Below the pieces are notes generated by a model, which had not been told where the DNA came from, searched no databases, and saw nothing but the letters and a program-made list of their open reading frames with translations. Position numbers and translations under genes: made by a program. This document shows, piece by piece, positions 26,701 through 40,202 of a DNA stretch of 64,000 nucleotides. The DNA is taken from positions 1,185,774 through 1,249,773 of the forward strand of contig RSEF01000014.1 in the NCBI GenBank assembly GCA_003993805.1. Reading direction: 5' to 3'. This stretch comes from Himantopus leucocephalus (Eukaryota; Chordata; Aves; Charadriiformes; Recurvirostridae). Numbering within the stretch: the stretch's first letter is position 1; every line of letters begins with the position of its first letter.

Positions 26701-29700
26701 GTGATGAAAGCCAAGCTCTTAGGCAAGTGTAGACCCTACCAATGACTCTGACCTATCTCTGTGGTCAAGACATACCCGTTGCTTCATCAGAAAAAGAGGT
26801 GGGAAAAAAGAAAACTTTCATTTGCTAAATAACATTAGGTATTGGCAAGAAAATTCATAATTAATGTAAGTCTCAAGACAAGTCTCTTGTTCACTGTGTA
26901 CAGTTCCTCCACTCTCTGAACAGAGTATTGTCTGTGCCAGCATTCCAAAGAGCTGTCTCTGAAGTCCAATTAATCCATGTTTTTCGCTCTCTTCCCCGCC
27001 GTCACCAGATCTGGGCAAAAGATTGGGTTTTAGTCCTTTCCGCTGCCACCGACAAAGAAGCCATAATAACTCAGTTCCTGCCTCTGGGAAGTAATGCGCT
27101 AACAGCATATAAACCAAAGCAAATTACCTCCTGACTGAAGCAATGCGGCACCCAAGAGGGTAGAACAATAAGAACTTTATCCTTGGCCTGTTCCTGAGCT
27201 GATGTAGGTTTATACCGCCTCTTGCTAAAAGCCAATGGGCAAACTCTTTATCTAAGTCCTTAACACAGTATGGAGTACCACTGGAGATGGTAAATTCTAT
27301 GACATAGCCTATCTGACTGCATGTCCTGTGATGCAAAAAGAAAAGATAAATGAAAATATGTATTATACATCTTGGACAAAATATTAGTAAATATGCTAAT
27401 GGCCTTTAAATATACATAAGACTGTTGCAAAGAGAAAGGCAATAAATTGTTCTCTGAGTCCGCATTAAGACAGGACAAGAAAACTGCAACAAAAAAAAGA
27501 TTTAGACATTAAGAAAAATTTCTAAGCACTGATAAGATCATCTGAGGAGGTTGTGAAGTCTCCACAAAAACAGGTTAGACGAATAAGCTGTCAGGAATGG
27601 CTTAAGCATTTCTGATTTTCCCTGAGGGCAAAACGAACTTTCAGGATCCCTTCCCACCCAATATTATTTGATTTTACAGACTATGCTAGTGCGTAAATGA
27701 AAGGGACAGATGCCCTGCCAATTCCACATGGAAACAGATGAACTCAATGTTTCCTGTCTGCAGATTGTAGGAACCTAGAAGAATACCTTCACAGCCATAT
27801 GGATTAATAATTTACTGAAAGTATCTAAAGAAACAATCGCAATAAGAATGTCCAAATCATGGCCTAAGAAACGTTTGCAAAAAGCATTATTTATCAGAAA
27901 AAGGAGACGTGAATTCAGTGTTTCTGAAAAGCTGGCAGCACCCAACGAGCAAGTGCTGCATTTACCACTCCAGCGGGGAATGGCAGTATGAGATACCGCA
28001 GTGCTAATGAGCTTCAGGCTAGGCCTTAGTAGGCAACTCCTTTGAGTAGTTCATTTAGGAGACTAATTTAGCCTTTAATTGACTGAGATCATTCCTTTGG
28101 CTGACAGTTGTTATTTTGCACGTAGATACCTGGCTGTTCCATGCACGTTGCACGCACTGCGACTACTTCTGGACTGAGACTGCTAATTCCCTTCAGAATT
28201 CATGGTGATCACAACCATTAGAATGAACAGCTAAATACAGCTTTTGGCAGCCAAATTTCAGTTTCATTGCTGTCAGAACTTCAGTTATCATGGTTGGGCT
28301 ATAATTTTCAGGCTGGTAAAACCTCAATTGTCATGTTTGGAGTTTCTTTAGCACGAGTTTGATTTGTGTAGAATGGAGGGACTTGCAGTGGCTCAGGGAT
28401 TTGGCAAAGAGCTTCACATATTTCACCAAAATTCTGTTTGGCCTAGAGGGGCGTCACAATTCTACATAAAGAATGTGCTTTTTTATACAGAAGTAATTTG
28501 TAAATAATTCTGTGTAAAAGATGAACTAAAACAAAAGCAAAGTGATCTTCGCCTTTCCACCATGGGAATGAATTCAGATTCAGAAAGCATATGGAATTGA
28601 AAGAGCCCAACTTGACTCATTTTGCAAAATATATTGTGGGTGAAAAGAGGGGAAAGAAGCCATTCCGTTACCATTAATCTTAAGCAGGAGGCCTAGGTGT
28701 GAACCACTTACGTTTCCTTTCAGTAATCCTTTGAGCTGTCTAGGATCCTTACATAGTGTTAGGGAGCAGAAACATTTGTGTAAATCATATCTAATAACAA
28801 ACCAAATTACAGTAAAAGCTCTTTGATGAGAAACACAAAGGAGAATGCTGAAATCTGCTTCCTTTAAGTAGGACAATTTGGAGGTATCTGCACATTTGGA
28901 AAAGTCTGGGAAGAATCTGAAAATGCCACATCTTCTACAACAAAAGGTAAAATTGCATGGTTTTAAGGTAATGTAATTTTGACACATGGTTGCACCCATG
29001 GACTAAGCAAATACGTTATGTGTGAGGTCCTATTTTTACATTCAAATTTGGGGTTTTGGTAAATGCAAATGATGGAAGAAATTGATACGAATGCATTGGC
29101 ACCAGTTTGCAAGTGGCCTCATCACAAAAAAAGAGAGATTTGGGACTACTCATCGCCTTAATACAGGGAAGGCTTCTGGTATTAAATAAGTCGGCTACAT
29201 GTTATGTATTGGTAATGTTTTCAACTTTAGGCTGAGAAACTACAAGCTCTGAAGAAGCCAAGGAAGAAATATAATATTTGAGCATGTTTACTGTAAAATG
29301 AAGGGCTATTTTATCTCAATCAAATAAAACAACAAGTGGACTTCGAATCTGATATTGAAATAAATCCAATTTACTCTCATGTAATTGCTTATTTGATTCT
29401 CAAGTATGACATGAAGTTAGAAAACAAATTGATATTCTGTCACTTCTGTTTCAGTAAACTTAACTCAAACAAGTTGCCCTTTAGGTGCATCTTGGATGGA
29501 ACAGTACTTGATCTTCATCCCGAGCAAATCAGTGTATTAAATTTGTTTGAAAAATTATTATCCAAACCATGACGCCTTTTCAGACAGTGTTTGAACTGCA
29601 TACTAAAAAGGCCAAATTTCCCCTGAGAGCCAGCACAAGCACAGAGAAGATGAAGTACTGTAGTATATCCTCCCTCTGCAAGAAAATGTGTCAGCAGTAA

Positions 29701-29979
29701 AGGTACAATATAAGCTCAGATGAATGCAGTAGACGCAGAAACTGCAGAAGTCTTGTGGGCATGGGCCATATTCCTCCTTCTTCCTCCCTCCTCTCGGCCA
29801 AAATAAAGACAGTTTTATATGATCTTGATGTGCCCCAAGCATTTAAAGAATAATAAGTTATATAGACACTATACTGTCACAGCCATTATCAGAATACTAT
29901 ATCCAGCACAAAAATCCACAGTGGCTGAAGTTAATAAATTTAAAGGTGTTAAAAAAACAAAACCAAAGGAAAAATAAAA

Positions 29980-29999
29980 GGGGGNGGGGGGGGGGGGGG
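29980..29999 (+). repeat. G homopolymer containing an ambiguous base
   Basis: A run of 20 positions is all G except N at 29985, followed by AGGGCAGGGTAGGAGGG. It has quadruplex potential, and the run length is likely to be unreliable in this assembly. Confidence 0.9.
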
Positions 30000-32900
30000 A
30001 GGGCAGGGTAGGAGGGACACCCTTTCTGCTGAAAATGTTTATTTGAATAAAAAGAGAAGATCAACGTTCCCAATTCATACAAAAAATTGAGACTAGGTTG
30101 TTTAGCATGGCAGACAAGGTCGGCAAGATGGACTGGCTGACACTGCAGCTGGGCATCTTAAGGAAACATTGGTAGCAGTGATCAAAATAGCCCATAGAAC
30201 TTCTCACTGAGGACCTTTAGGGAGTAATCTTCATCATCTGTAGTTTTAAAGTCAAATGAAGGCAGGTTTAGGAAAAAAAAAATCCCCCTAAAAGGTCCAA
30301 GACATAATTAATTCATGTCTGTTCAAGCTGAGAGAAGATGACAAAAATTGTCCCTGTGATTATTTGGTTTTTAATTTATGAACATAGGAAAGAGGTTGTT
30401 CTAGACAGATTACCATTTTTAGTGATATGTTCTACTTTAATTACGAAGAATTACAGATTAGTTTATATGCTTAAAGTTACAACTATTAAAATTACAGAAA
30501 CAAATATTAATAAAATGATGATGAGGTAGGAAAAGTTAAGAGTGTGGCAATAAGTACCGATAGGTATGGGTTGCTAGTTTGTAGAAACTGAGAACATTAA
30601 CTGGGAACTTCCAGAGCAATCCAGTTCCACCCTTTCAAGAATTCTATTAATGTGTATTTATACTCTGTATACAATAACCATAACTACCTCTAAAACATTC
30701 AGATGTGGTGTAATGTGCCCTTGTTTCCCCTGCTATTGTACTCTTGACCTTTAGATAATAAATAAAATCAGTTTTCTATGCTCAACAAGTCGTGTCTCTA
30801 GGAGGATCTGTGGGTAACATCCAGATGACCCTTCCTTCCATCTTTATACATTCTTTGAATAACAAGTTTGATGCCATATTCTTCACTGACAGGATCATTT
30901 CATTCAGCTTTCACTGTGATTCTACTTTTTCTGATTTACATCCTGTATTCTTCTGGCACACATTTGCCTCTAAATAAATTGAGCCTATTACATGCAGAGG
31001 GATAATGAGATACTTTTCCAGGCAAAATATTTGCAGACCAAAAGACTAACAGAAAGCACTAGAAGAAGCTTTAATTCAGCACTTATGTGTGTAGAGTAAC
31101 ATAAGGCAGTTAAAACTTCTCTTTTTTAGCTGTGCTAGGTGTGATGTCGGGTCAGGAGACAGCACTCATTTATACTGCTGTCAAGATTCTCATTGCCGAC
31201 ATCAGCATGACTGTAGAGGAGCGTAATACAAGAACATGTGGCTGAAGACACAATGGATCCACCTGATAAAGTGATTGCTCAGCTTCCTACATATTTTCAT
31301 GACAAACCTCCTTTTTGAGCTGCTAATAAGTCACTGTCATATTTCAGGCTGAAACTCCTCAGGCTTGTAAGCTCTAAATGAACACAAAGCTGAAGTTCAT
31401 ACCAGAGATACGTCCAGGCTTCCAGCTGAAGACTAACAGTGATCAGCCAAGGGTACAAAACACGGAGAGCAGAGTGCTGTTACTATAGTGAGCACCGCAC
31501 AAATCAATGCGTTTGAAATGGGAATCAATCTATTGAGGCTGGTAGATTGCGATGAGACCTTGTATTCTGGTTACAGTCCTGTCGCAGGAACTGGGGGCAA
31601 TTTAGTGAGCTAACTGGGAGCGGGGGGGAAAGAGCACTCAGCAACATGTTACAATAATGTTGTCTACAGGAAACGAAGCACGGACACCGAAGTCCACATT
31701 GTGAATAAGCTACGCTCCTAGCCTTGAAATTGTTTATTTAGATGACTATGGGAATTTTTAATGTAAACTGTAGCAGTATTCTCAACTGAAAAGTATGTAT
31801 TAAGCAGAACGTAATCTTTAACTTTTACTTCCTCTGGTGGAACTTAATTTAAGTGAATCCAGGGATACTGTGAAGAAGGTAACAGAGGCCATGATACTTG
31901 ATGTATCTTGATGATGTGTCGTCTACACAGCACCCAGGGTATGCTATGAAGGTACTAGTTTTGGTCCCAGAAACAACCTTGTCACACCAGTGCAGTGATT
32001 TATTCATGGCAGTCCCCAAGGCAAACAAATGTCAGTAGGATGTGGCTATGTAGCCTGCTTAGACTTCCAGAAAAAAAACACAACAGCCTCCAGGGTTTTT
32101 CTCCATCTTGTCTCAGTTATCTTCCGGTGTTCTCCACAGTCATTTCCAATGCAAGACCTTCCCTCCCAACCCCGTTTGCTTTAGCTCCAACTAGTCAACC
32201 GTCTGCGGCCAGGTCAATGGTAGCCTCTTTCATCTAACAAAACAAGCCTTGCTGCAACTGTTAATGCCTTCTCCTTGGGTCTGTAGAATATGCTTCTGTA
32301 GATCATTTGTGCCAAAAAGATTAACTAGAGGAATATCTGTCTAAAGTAGATACTAATGGGACATAAAGGTGCCAAAAATGTCAGAGTGCTCACAGACCTA
32401 GTTACAGCTCAAAACATTCATCACAACAGTCATGTCGCCTGTAATTCCCATGGGCTAATGAGAGAACTGGCAGCTGTGCTGCTGCCATCACAGCCTTCAG
32501 CTTTGCAGTCCCCGTACTGACCCAACCCAGAGATCCAATCCAACAGCCCAGGAACAAATATGGGATCGATTACCCATAACTTTTTTTTAAACAAGAAATA
32601 GTAGATCTTATTTGATTGCATTTTTAATATTTCCTCTCTGTTCTTGCATCACCAAAAGTGCTGATTTGTATACCAAGTAATTCTTTAACCAAAAAAGAAG
32701 GTAGTACAAATCAGATGCATCTGAAATATGATATACTAAAAAAAAAAAAAATTAAAAGAAATGCAATCCAGTTTTCTAGAATTTAGGGCGAAGTTGTGCT
32801 GAGTTACACAGATAAATGTCATTCCACCAAAACCAGGAAGTTAGCACAGATTTCCTCAGTATGACGAATAACATCTTATTTCACAAGATCTTCCTAAAAA

Positions 32901-34231
32901 TCAAAAGTATTGGAACCTGTGAAAGTAAGGTCTCTAAAACTGGGTGAACCTTTTTCAACAAATCCCCACTTCCAAAACATAACCACTTTCTCTGATCAGG
33001 AGTTTTCTACCAGCAAACCACATTTTCTTCTGAATTTCCTCTTCACAATTACTTAACAAACGGATTATTGCAACTTGTTTCCCTGCCAGAATTTGTGCTT
33101 TGCAATTGATTATCCTAAGGGAGAACATCCCATGGGAGAGCCATGAAGCTCACAAAGAAGTTTCAAGACCTGTATATGAGCGTCTCCAGGGTGTAAGCAA
33201 ACGTCCATTTACATTTGCACGTGCCGTTACAGACCTTTTAATTGGGATCATGGATTTATCTGTATAAATAAGTGTAGGGTAGCATTATTTCTAAAAGAAA
33301 TCAGTGACTTGAAGAACTCTCTCCCATTGCATCCCATTGTGGAGCTATAAGTGTTGATGATTATTTTAATAATAACAAAAATGAAGAAAGAACAAATCCC
33401 AAAGAAGATTTAAGTGACTTGTACTGTGTAATGAAGTGTAAACCTGTGCAACTGAAACAAGGCTTTGGACCAGCTCTTCAGGCTGGAATAAACTGACACT
33501 GCTGTGTCACAGTAAAAGCATTTGTGCTGGTCTAGAAGTCCTACCCAGGACCCGGCCATTAAAGGTCACTGGACTTAAATCAGCTTTTGTCTCCAGCCCA
33601 AGCGATCTAGTTTCTGCCACTAGGATTTTGCAAAAGGTCACAGGTGGGGCAGAGAGGACAGAGGCATCATGGAGAGGTATGCAAGAGGGGTAAGCAGAGT
33701 GGGAGAGAGAGATTCAGAAGCCGGGGTGAGTTTGGTTAAATGACCACATTTTTTCATTTGTGTTTAACCAGAATTACTCAGTTTAAAACTCAACTGAGAA
33801 ATCTTAGGCTAGTGTAACATGCAAACAGAACAAAACCAATGTCTTCAGTGCCAGTATGTAGTTATGTTTGTTTACCAAGACTTTTTTTTTGTTTTTAAAC
33901 TGTGGAATAAATACACGTCCTGATTTACATCTAATAGAGAGCATTACATTTTTAATTTTTCTTTTGTGCTCACTACAGGTCTTACATCCCCACTATCATT
34001 ATGGTAATGATATAGTGAAATAACATTGATTTCAAAGCTCTCATTTTCTGCCTGGGTCAAAAAAATAGATGAAAAGCCTACAACCCGATTTCTCCCCCCA
34101 AACAGATTATCGTTGGCCTGCCCTACAACACATGGATGAGGAACAGAGGTGAAGTCACAAAGCCAAGCATCAGGAACCCACTTGAAATGGGAGTGGAGGG
34201 ACAACAAACAACCCACAAACTAATAAGAATG

Positions 34232-34259
34232 ACAACAACAACAACAACAACAACAACAA
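34232..34259 (+). repeat. (ACA)n trinucleotide microsatellite
   Basis: About nine uninterrupted ACA units lie in intergenic DNA, with imperfect ACA-rich sequence just to the left (34201-34215). It is a candidate polymorphic marker with no gene context. Confidence 0.95.
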
Positions 34260-35458
34260 ACCATCTGAAGGAAGAAGTGCAACAGAAATTGGGTAAAATT
34301 ATCCCTTGAGTAATGCTGGATGAAATCCAAACTAAAAATCACTGAACAGTGGAGCTGTTCCAATTTATGCCACAGTAACATCAAAATACTTCCTTCTCCT
34401 CTATAAACATCCTTTAATTCTTTCTGGAAAATGGAAGAGTACCACATGTGACAAGTGTTCTTAAGCAGCATGCTGAGCACCAAATGCGAACTGTAACTCA
34501 TAATTCATGCTCAATTAATCATAATTTATAAGGAATGGCACTGTTAATGCTTCTGCTAACTACCTAAACTATTTTGAGAGATGCAGCCAGAATTGTAGTT
34601 GTTGTGACTTGCTATTGTGAGTGACAGACTATGTATACCTTGGCAGCTGTCAAAGACGACAGCCTTCCCTCAAAGAAGAGAAACAGCGAAGCGATTCTCA
34701 GAATTGCAAAAGAGTAAGAAAAGCTCTGAATGAGAAGCAGAAATGAAAGTACATGAGGGTGGAGAATGTAATCTTTTCTCGTGTAAATCCCACTGAAAAC
34801 CAGTGGAAGGAACCCTACGTAATCCAGAGCCTTGGGTCAAGCTCAGACTTAAACTTAATTTAGCAAATGAGTAATTTCCAAGTGACACAACCAAAGAGGA
34901 GCTGGACTTTACAGTTCACAATTTCTCAGCCGTACAAGCTGGCAAGAAGAGCAGTGACTTAATGAAACCTTGAAATCCTCTGGCCGAGTTCGTGTCAGGC
35001 ATCTAGCACAGATACGTGGAGATGTTTTAGAACTGCCCAGCACATATTCAAATAAATGTTTATGCTAGAAAACATATATAAAAGTGCCATAACGAGAGAG
35101 GAGAATTACATGCAGAACTCGCTGATGTGTTTCTACCAGTAAAATTTGGCTTATTCATCCCTGCCAATTAAAATTTAGGGGCAATATGGAATATATTTTT
35201 CAAACTTCTTGCAATATCATTCCAAAAGTATCCTGCAGCCCTCAGCATTTCAGGGCTTTCCAGCCAGGACGAGTTCAGCTAATTGTATTCCAACCTGTCA
35301 GCGCTAGAGTTTCGGGTGTTTTCTTTTCCCTCCCTCTCCACCTTCTCATTTTTAACAGCTATTTTCCATCGCAAACCAGTAAAGCCTGCCACGGAAAGCT
35401 GAGCTCAGCATTAGTAGGGCGCCACTCGGAAAATCTCTTGGAAAACTATTAAAACAGG

Positions 35459-35960
35459 TAACGCGGCGCTTTTCTCTCTGAATGCCGTTTCCTGGCGGTT
35501 GCGAACACCACGAGAGGGTGAACCGAGGGAGCCCCGCAGCACGGCCAGCCACCGCGGCCGCAGGAACGGCTACCGAGAGGCTGCCGGCAGGTCGGGGGGG
35601 GAACAGGCTGGTCCGAAAACGCGAGGGGACTGTCCGCGCTCGGTGAAACCCGCGAGTGCGCCGGGCCGGAGGGGCGGCCCCGGCCCGCCGGTGGGAGCGG
35701 CGGAGCCTCCGCCCCCGCGCGCCGCCAGGTGGCGCCGCAGCACCGGCTCCGGGGCGGCGCGGGGCCCCGGCGGGACGGGCGGGACGGGACGGGGCGGGGC
35801 GGGGCGGCCCCGGCCCCGCAGCCTGTCCGAGGGCGCAGCCCCAGCCCGGCCAGGCGCCGCCCGCTGGTACTCAGCCGTTTGGCTCCCAACCCTGAACGGG
35901 CAACGGAAGCGAACGGAAGAACCGAGGGGAAAAACCCACCCAGACACCGGCACGTTTAAA
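35459..35960. promoter_or_regulatory. Orphan CpG island (candidate promoter)
   Basis: This is a sharply bounded GC- and CpG-rich block of about 500 bp in otherwise AT-rich DNA, 23 kb upstream of XYLT1. It contains a cluster of GGGCG/GGGACGG Sp1/KLF-type boxes at about 35770-35806. There is no TATA box and no recognisable protein in its GC-driven open frames on either strand. A CAG|GTAAC donor-like site lies at the left edge (35455-35462). It is most simply the promoter of a noncoding or unannotated transcript, but could be a distal regulatory island. Direction not determinable. Confidence 0.7.
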
Positions 35961-38900
35961 CCTTCAGGAAGCGCCTGTTGTTGTTGACTGCAGCCTGGCG
36001 AGCAGGCTTGGCTGTCCTGAGCCGCTGAGCTCAGGATTTAATAAACTAATTTGGGGAGGGGTGGGGAGAGAACAGGCCAAAACTCATGAACAGATCCTTT
36101 TTCTATTTCTTTTGTAATTTAAACCCACATTTCAGAACAGTAATTTAAATTTAGGAAAACTTTACAAGACTTCATATGTTTGTGCACTCAGATCCCAGAC
36201 TGTCCCAGGATTAAAACAAACAAAGAAAAAATAAAAGCACTTTATAAAAAGAACACTTATGTTACTGTCCCTGTTTTACCAGCAGAAAAGCTTGGATACA
36301 CGGGGGTAAAGCAATTTATCCAAATTAGCCCAGACAAAGACAGAAAAACCAAGACGTTCTTCATTCCCATCCAGCGTGCTCCAGTGGGCCTTCGTAAACG
36401 GGAAAGGTGGAGAAAACCCCAAACCCCAAGGGCACTCACCAGCTAGTCGCATTTTCTTTAACGCACACGAGGCACAGCTATAAGGGCCTAAGTGAGTCGG
36501 GCATCCGCTTTGTGAGCACACCCCACCCCACCTCTCTTCACTCTTGCCCATCTTTCTCCCCAAACATACAATTTTCTTTCGGTCTGCTCCTCTATGCGTT
36601 TTTAAAGGGGAAAACGAAACCTGCAAGTATTGCAGCACGCATCTAATTTTCAATCTCAGTATGTCAAAAAGCTTTTTACCTGAGGTAGAAGGGCCGTATT
36701 CACACCTAGTATCCATATCCCTGCATCCCCCAGTACATCGCACCCTAACTGGGAGGAGGGAAAGCTGAAGGTGTTTGAGCAAGCACAGAAAGGGTCCGAC
36801 TCCTGCTCTGAGTCGCTGTGGCCACAGCCTCTCCCTGCAGTGCTGGAGCTCGGTGCCCAGCAGCAGGCGAGGAGCAGGGCACCCTGCAGCAGGACGAGCC
36901 TCCGGGCTTGGCTTGGACAAGATATGTAAAGCTGATGCAGCTCCTGGCCCACTGTGGTTTGGGTGGCCAGTGAGGTGAGTGGCTTCCCCCAGTACATAGG
37001 CTTCCTATCCCATCAGGGTTTTTACTTCAACTGAAGACACCAATTTACATTTAGATTTGGCCTTGAAAAGGACAGAAATAATTTCTTCTACTACTATTGC
37101 AATTTTAGTAGATGCTGCGGCCACAGTACTCAGCACTTGCAGGTTAGCTGCTGCCCGGGTAAGCAGGACTCCCGTGCACTGACGCAGGATGGACGAGAGC
37201 ACTCCCTGGGTGAGAGCAGACCTGACACCCCCAGAGTGAGACGTGTGGCCTTGCCTACAGTCACTGGGAATCTTTTCCTCTGTTCAACAATGAAAGTACT
37301 TGCAACAGCCTGATCCTGAAAAAATGCCCATGCATGAATAAGTTTACTCAAATTCACAGTCCCACAGAATCCAATTAAACAACCCAAGAGCATAAAGTTA
37401 TTCATGTATTCAAGGCTATGGACAGCTGGGTCCGACATTTATGTTGGTCTGGTGCCAGTTACAGTAACCGTCCCTTTATCTGTATTTCATTTCTCAGCTA
37501 TACAATTAAAAGTTAAATTCAAACCATCCTATTCCCACTGGACCCTTAAGGATGAAACTTTTATAGGTGTTTAAATACATTATGTATCAACTACTTGTGT
37601 CTGTTTTCTAGCAAATCTCCCATGGATGCTATGGGGAAAGCACAAAACAATGAATTATGTATTCAGGATTTTGTGCCGATCTCAGTGTGTAATTGTTACA
37701 GTGTTCGGAATAAAAGGAACATAGCTATTTGACAATTAATTACGCTTTAATTGCATTCACCTGGGAAAAATAGATAGCACTAAAAGGCAAACAGGGGTCA
37801 ATAATATTAATATAGTTGATCACTAATCTTGCATATACAAGTACCAATTAGTCAAGCAGAGTTAAACAGAGTCAGTGATAATTTGCATGAGGAATCATGA
37901 ATGTAGAGATAAATTAAACACGCAGAAAGGAAGAGAAATGCAGCTACCAACTTAAACTGCAATAGTAATCTATTTTCCTTTTTTCAGGTTACATTTAAGG
38001 GACTGTCATCAAGGGATGTCAGGTTACTTTCAAGGCTTCTATGTACCCTGGAAGTCGAGATCACCTCCGTGTTACTTTCCCTTTCGTGTAACAAAAGGCA
38101 AACGCTTGGTGTGTTATGGTTCAAAACGGAACGTAAGCAGCAGACATCAATAGATGTTAAGTACTTGGAAGAGGAACAGACCAAAGCACAGCAAGGATAT
38201 TTATTGAATCTGGCTTTAAAGGTGGCAGTTGTGCCTACACCACTCTCTCCGTGCTGGTATTCCCATACAAGCCCTGCATATGGCTGAATATCCAGATGTT
38301 TAAGTTCAGCGAGATGACCGGACCACGCTGAGCATTAAACACATGCAGAGCTGGTTTATGGGATTAGAGCTTAAAGGAGAACAGATGGAGGCTGTGACAG
38401 TTCAGTTTGGTACTTCTTTTACATATCAGTTAGTCAGCAGAGAAAGCAAATGAGGTACACCGCTGACAAGGAAGGGTACCTGTGCTGCTAGGAAGCCCCC
38501 TGAGCTGTTTTGCGGGTGGTTCCTAGCACTGCGCACTCAGATACCAGGTGATGGGGTTGAGCAGCCGCATGGAAAGAGTGGTCCTCCTCAGTAATTTTCA
38601 TGAAAGACTGCTTTCTGCCCCATCCAAAGGGTGATTCTCAGCAGCAATAACAATACAGAGTGGCTTTTGTGGGGTCCAAGGCAGCAGCAGGTTAACCCCT
38701 GGGAGGGACAGGAGCGTTGATACCTGCCCACCACCACAGCCGGACTGTGCGTGATAGAAAGTGGCAAATTTCTGGTCTCACACTTCTGCAAAGAACTTCT
38801 CTCCACGTTTTGGAGTCCAGCTGTGCTATATTAACATATGTAAGAGAGCTCGAAACGCAGGCCTATTCACTTTCCTATAATGACAACCAGATGCTACAGT

Positions 38901-39984
38901 GTGACTTGGCCTAGAGATGGCTGGAGACCGGCTGTCGGCTGGGGGAAGGCAGTTGGTCCACCCACATGGGGAGAGGAACTGCTGGTGAAACTTTATTACT
39001 TAAGGAGGGTGGGGCCCTGGTCTTTCATCTCACAGAGGGGAAAAAAATAGATGGAAACAGCCTTAACCGCCCCTGATTCATAGGATATTTCACCAAACCA
39101 CAAAGAGAGGTAAATTTTGGGCTGCTATTTTGAGAGCTCTTGTTAATCATCAGTACAGCAGAGCTTTTCCCCAGCCATCAGCTCAGCAGTAATAACACAA
39201 CTGAATAGAGTCTTTCATAGGTTTGATAGTACAGAGCTCGCCCAGGACTCCTTGGCTTGTGCCTACAGTATCTGGGAGTCACATGTGAACCCCATCCAAG
39301 AACCGCATAAAAATCAACACTGTGTATAAGCGCTGCTGATCACGTGAATTTAGCTTGGAGCAGTCGAGAAACAACAGCTTAACACTTACAATGAACGAGA
39401 GCATGAGATTTGTGACCCCTGCTCTAACACTTCTCAAGTTGAAACACTGAAGGCTCTATTTCAGTTGATATCAGTTCCAAATGGCTAAGCGTTCCTTAGG
39501 GAAGACAACAGCCACAACGCTTCCAGGGCTGCTGGATTCGGAGAAGCTCAGCTCTGCCCTTGGCCTGAGCCAGGTTGTCCCTTTCACCCACCTTCAACTC
39601 AGGTGTTCTCCTCAGTCATTGCCAGAGTAGGGGAGGAGAAAATTCACTATAAATAAGCCTTGCAGCATGCAAAGAAAGCATCATGCTCAGCAATTAATGG
39701 ATAAGTTCTTGCCCATTTAAATCGCCACTTAGTTATTACAGACTGATGCCTCCTCTCTTAAGACTTGAAGCGAGTTAAGCATTACCATCTCTCCCTTTTC
39801 TAATACACAGTAGACATAACTACTGCCCACTCTGCTACATGGACTTCATATGTGATCAAGTAATTCTATACAATTTTGTTATTGTCTTGCTAATTACCGC
39901 TCTTACAATTCAAAAGCACTTGCCTCTCAGATGGAAGGGTGGAACCCAAACTTCTCGGCTAGGTTGACGAACTATTATATACTA
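35961..39984. other. Intergenic region with one unexplained open frame, no gene assigned
   Basis: A 214-codon open frame runs on the minus strand from 36920 to 36276, overlapped by smaller frames on the plus strand; I do not recognise a domain in it. A possible diverged MIR-like fragment is at about 36268-36345 (CTGTTTTACC followed by GGGGGTAAAGCAATTTATCC). An AT-rich enhancer-like block is at 37690-37910. The rest shows nothing. Confidence 0.55.
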
Positions 39985-40202
39985 TTCATAGAATCATGGA
40001 ATGGTTAGAATTGGAAGGGACCTTAAAGATCACCTAGTTCCAACCCCCCTGCCATGGGCAGCGACACCTCCCACCAGACCAGGTTGCTCAAAGCCCCGTC
40101 CAACCTGGCCTTGGACATCTCCAGGGGTGGGGCAGCCACAGCTTCTCTGGGCAATTTGTTCCAGTGTCTCACCACCCTCACAGTAAAGAATTTCTTCCTA
40201 CT
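39985..40202 (-). mobile_element. CR1 LINE, 5'-truncated 3' end
   Basis: Read on the minus strand this is the end of avian CR1. The C-terminus of ORF2 (words RVVRHWNKLPRE, ARLDGALSNLVWWEVSLPMAGG, i.e. two short blocks, ending GDL and a stop at 40023-40025) is followed by a 38-bp 3' UTR, CTTCCAATTC and the terminal ATTCCATGATTCTATGAA repeat. Only about 220 bp remains, the usual 5' truncation. The surviving reading frame is still open, so the copy is fairly young compared with the other relics here. Homology stops near 40202. It cannot move by itself, since no reverse transcriptase domain is present. Confidence 0.92.

Larger units (their letters stand above)
13261..35450. other. Intergenic region upstream of XYLT1, no gene found
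   Basis: This AT-rich DNA has stop codons in every frame and its longest open frame is 139 codons, which is within chance expectation. It contains relic repeats at 21505-21617 and 23629-23708, a G homopolymer with an N at 29980-29999 and an ACA microsatellite at 34232-34260. A diffuse GC-richer shoulder just upstream of XYLT1 (13380-13520) holds nothing I recognise. Human XYLT1 is also flanked upstream by a gene-poor stretch, as I recall, which fits. Confidence 0.7.

Noticed and set aside
28580..28999. 139-codon minus-strand frame in AT-rich DNA
   Set aside because: With a rough stop frequency of 5-6 percent per codon, a few frames this long are expected among all frames of a 64-kb window; no known domain is visible.
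35449..35987. Overlapping 127- to 162-codon frames on both strands in the second CpG island
   Set aside because: Low-complexity Pro/Arg/Gly translations on every strand reflect base composition, not coding.
36268..36345. Possible MIR-like fragment
   Set aside because: Only two short blocks recall the consensus; too diverged to annotate as a feature on its own.
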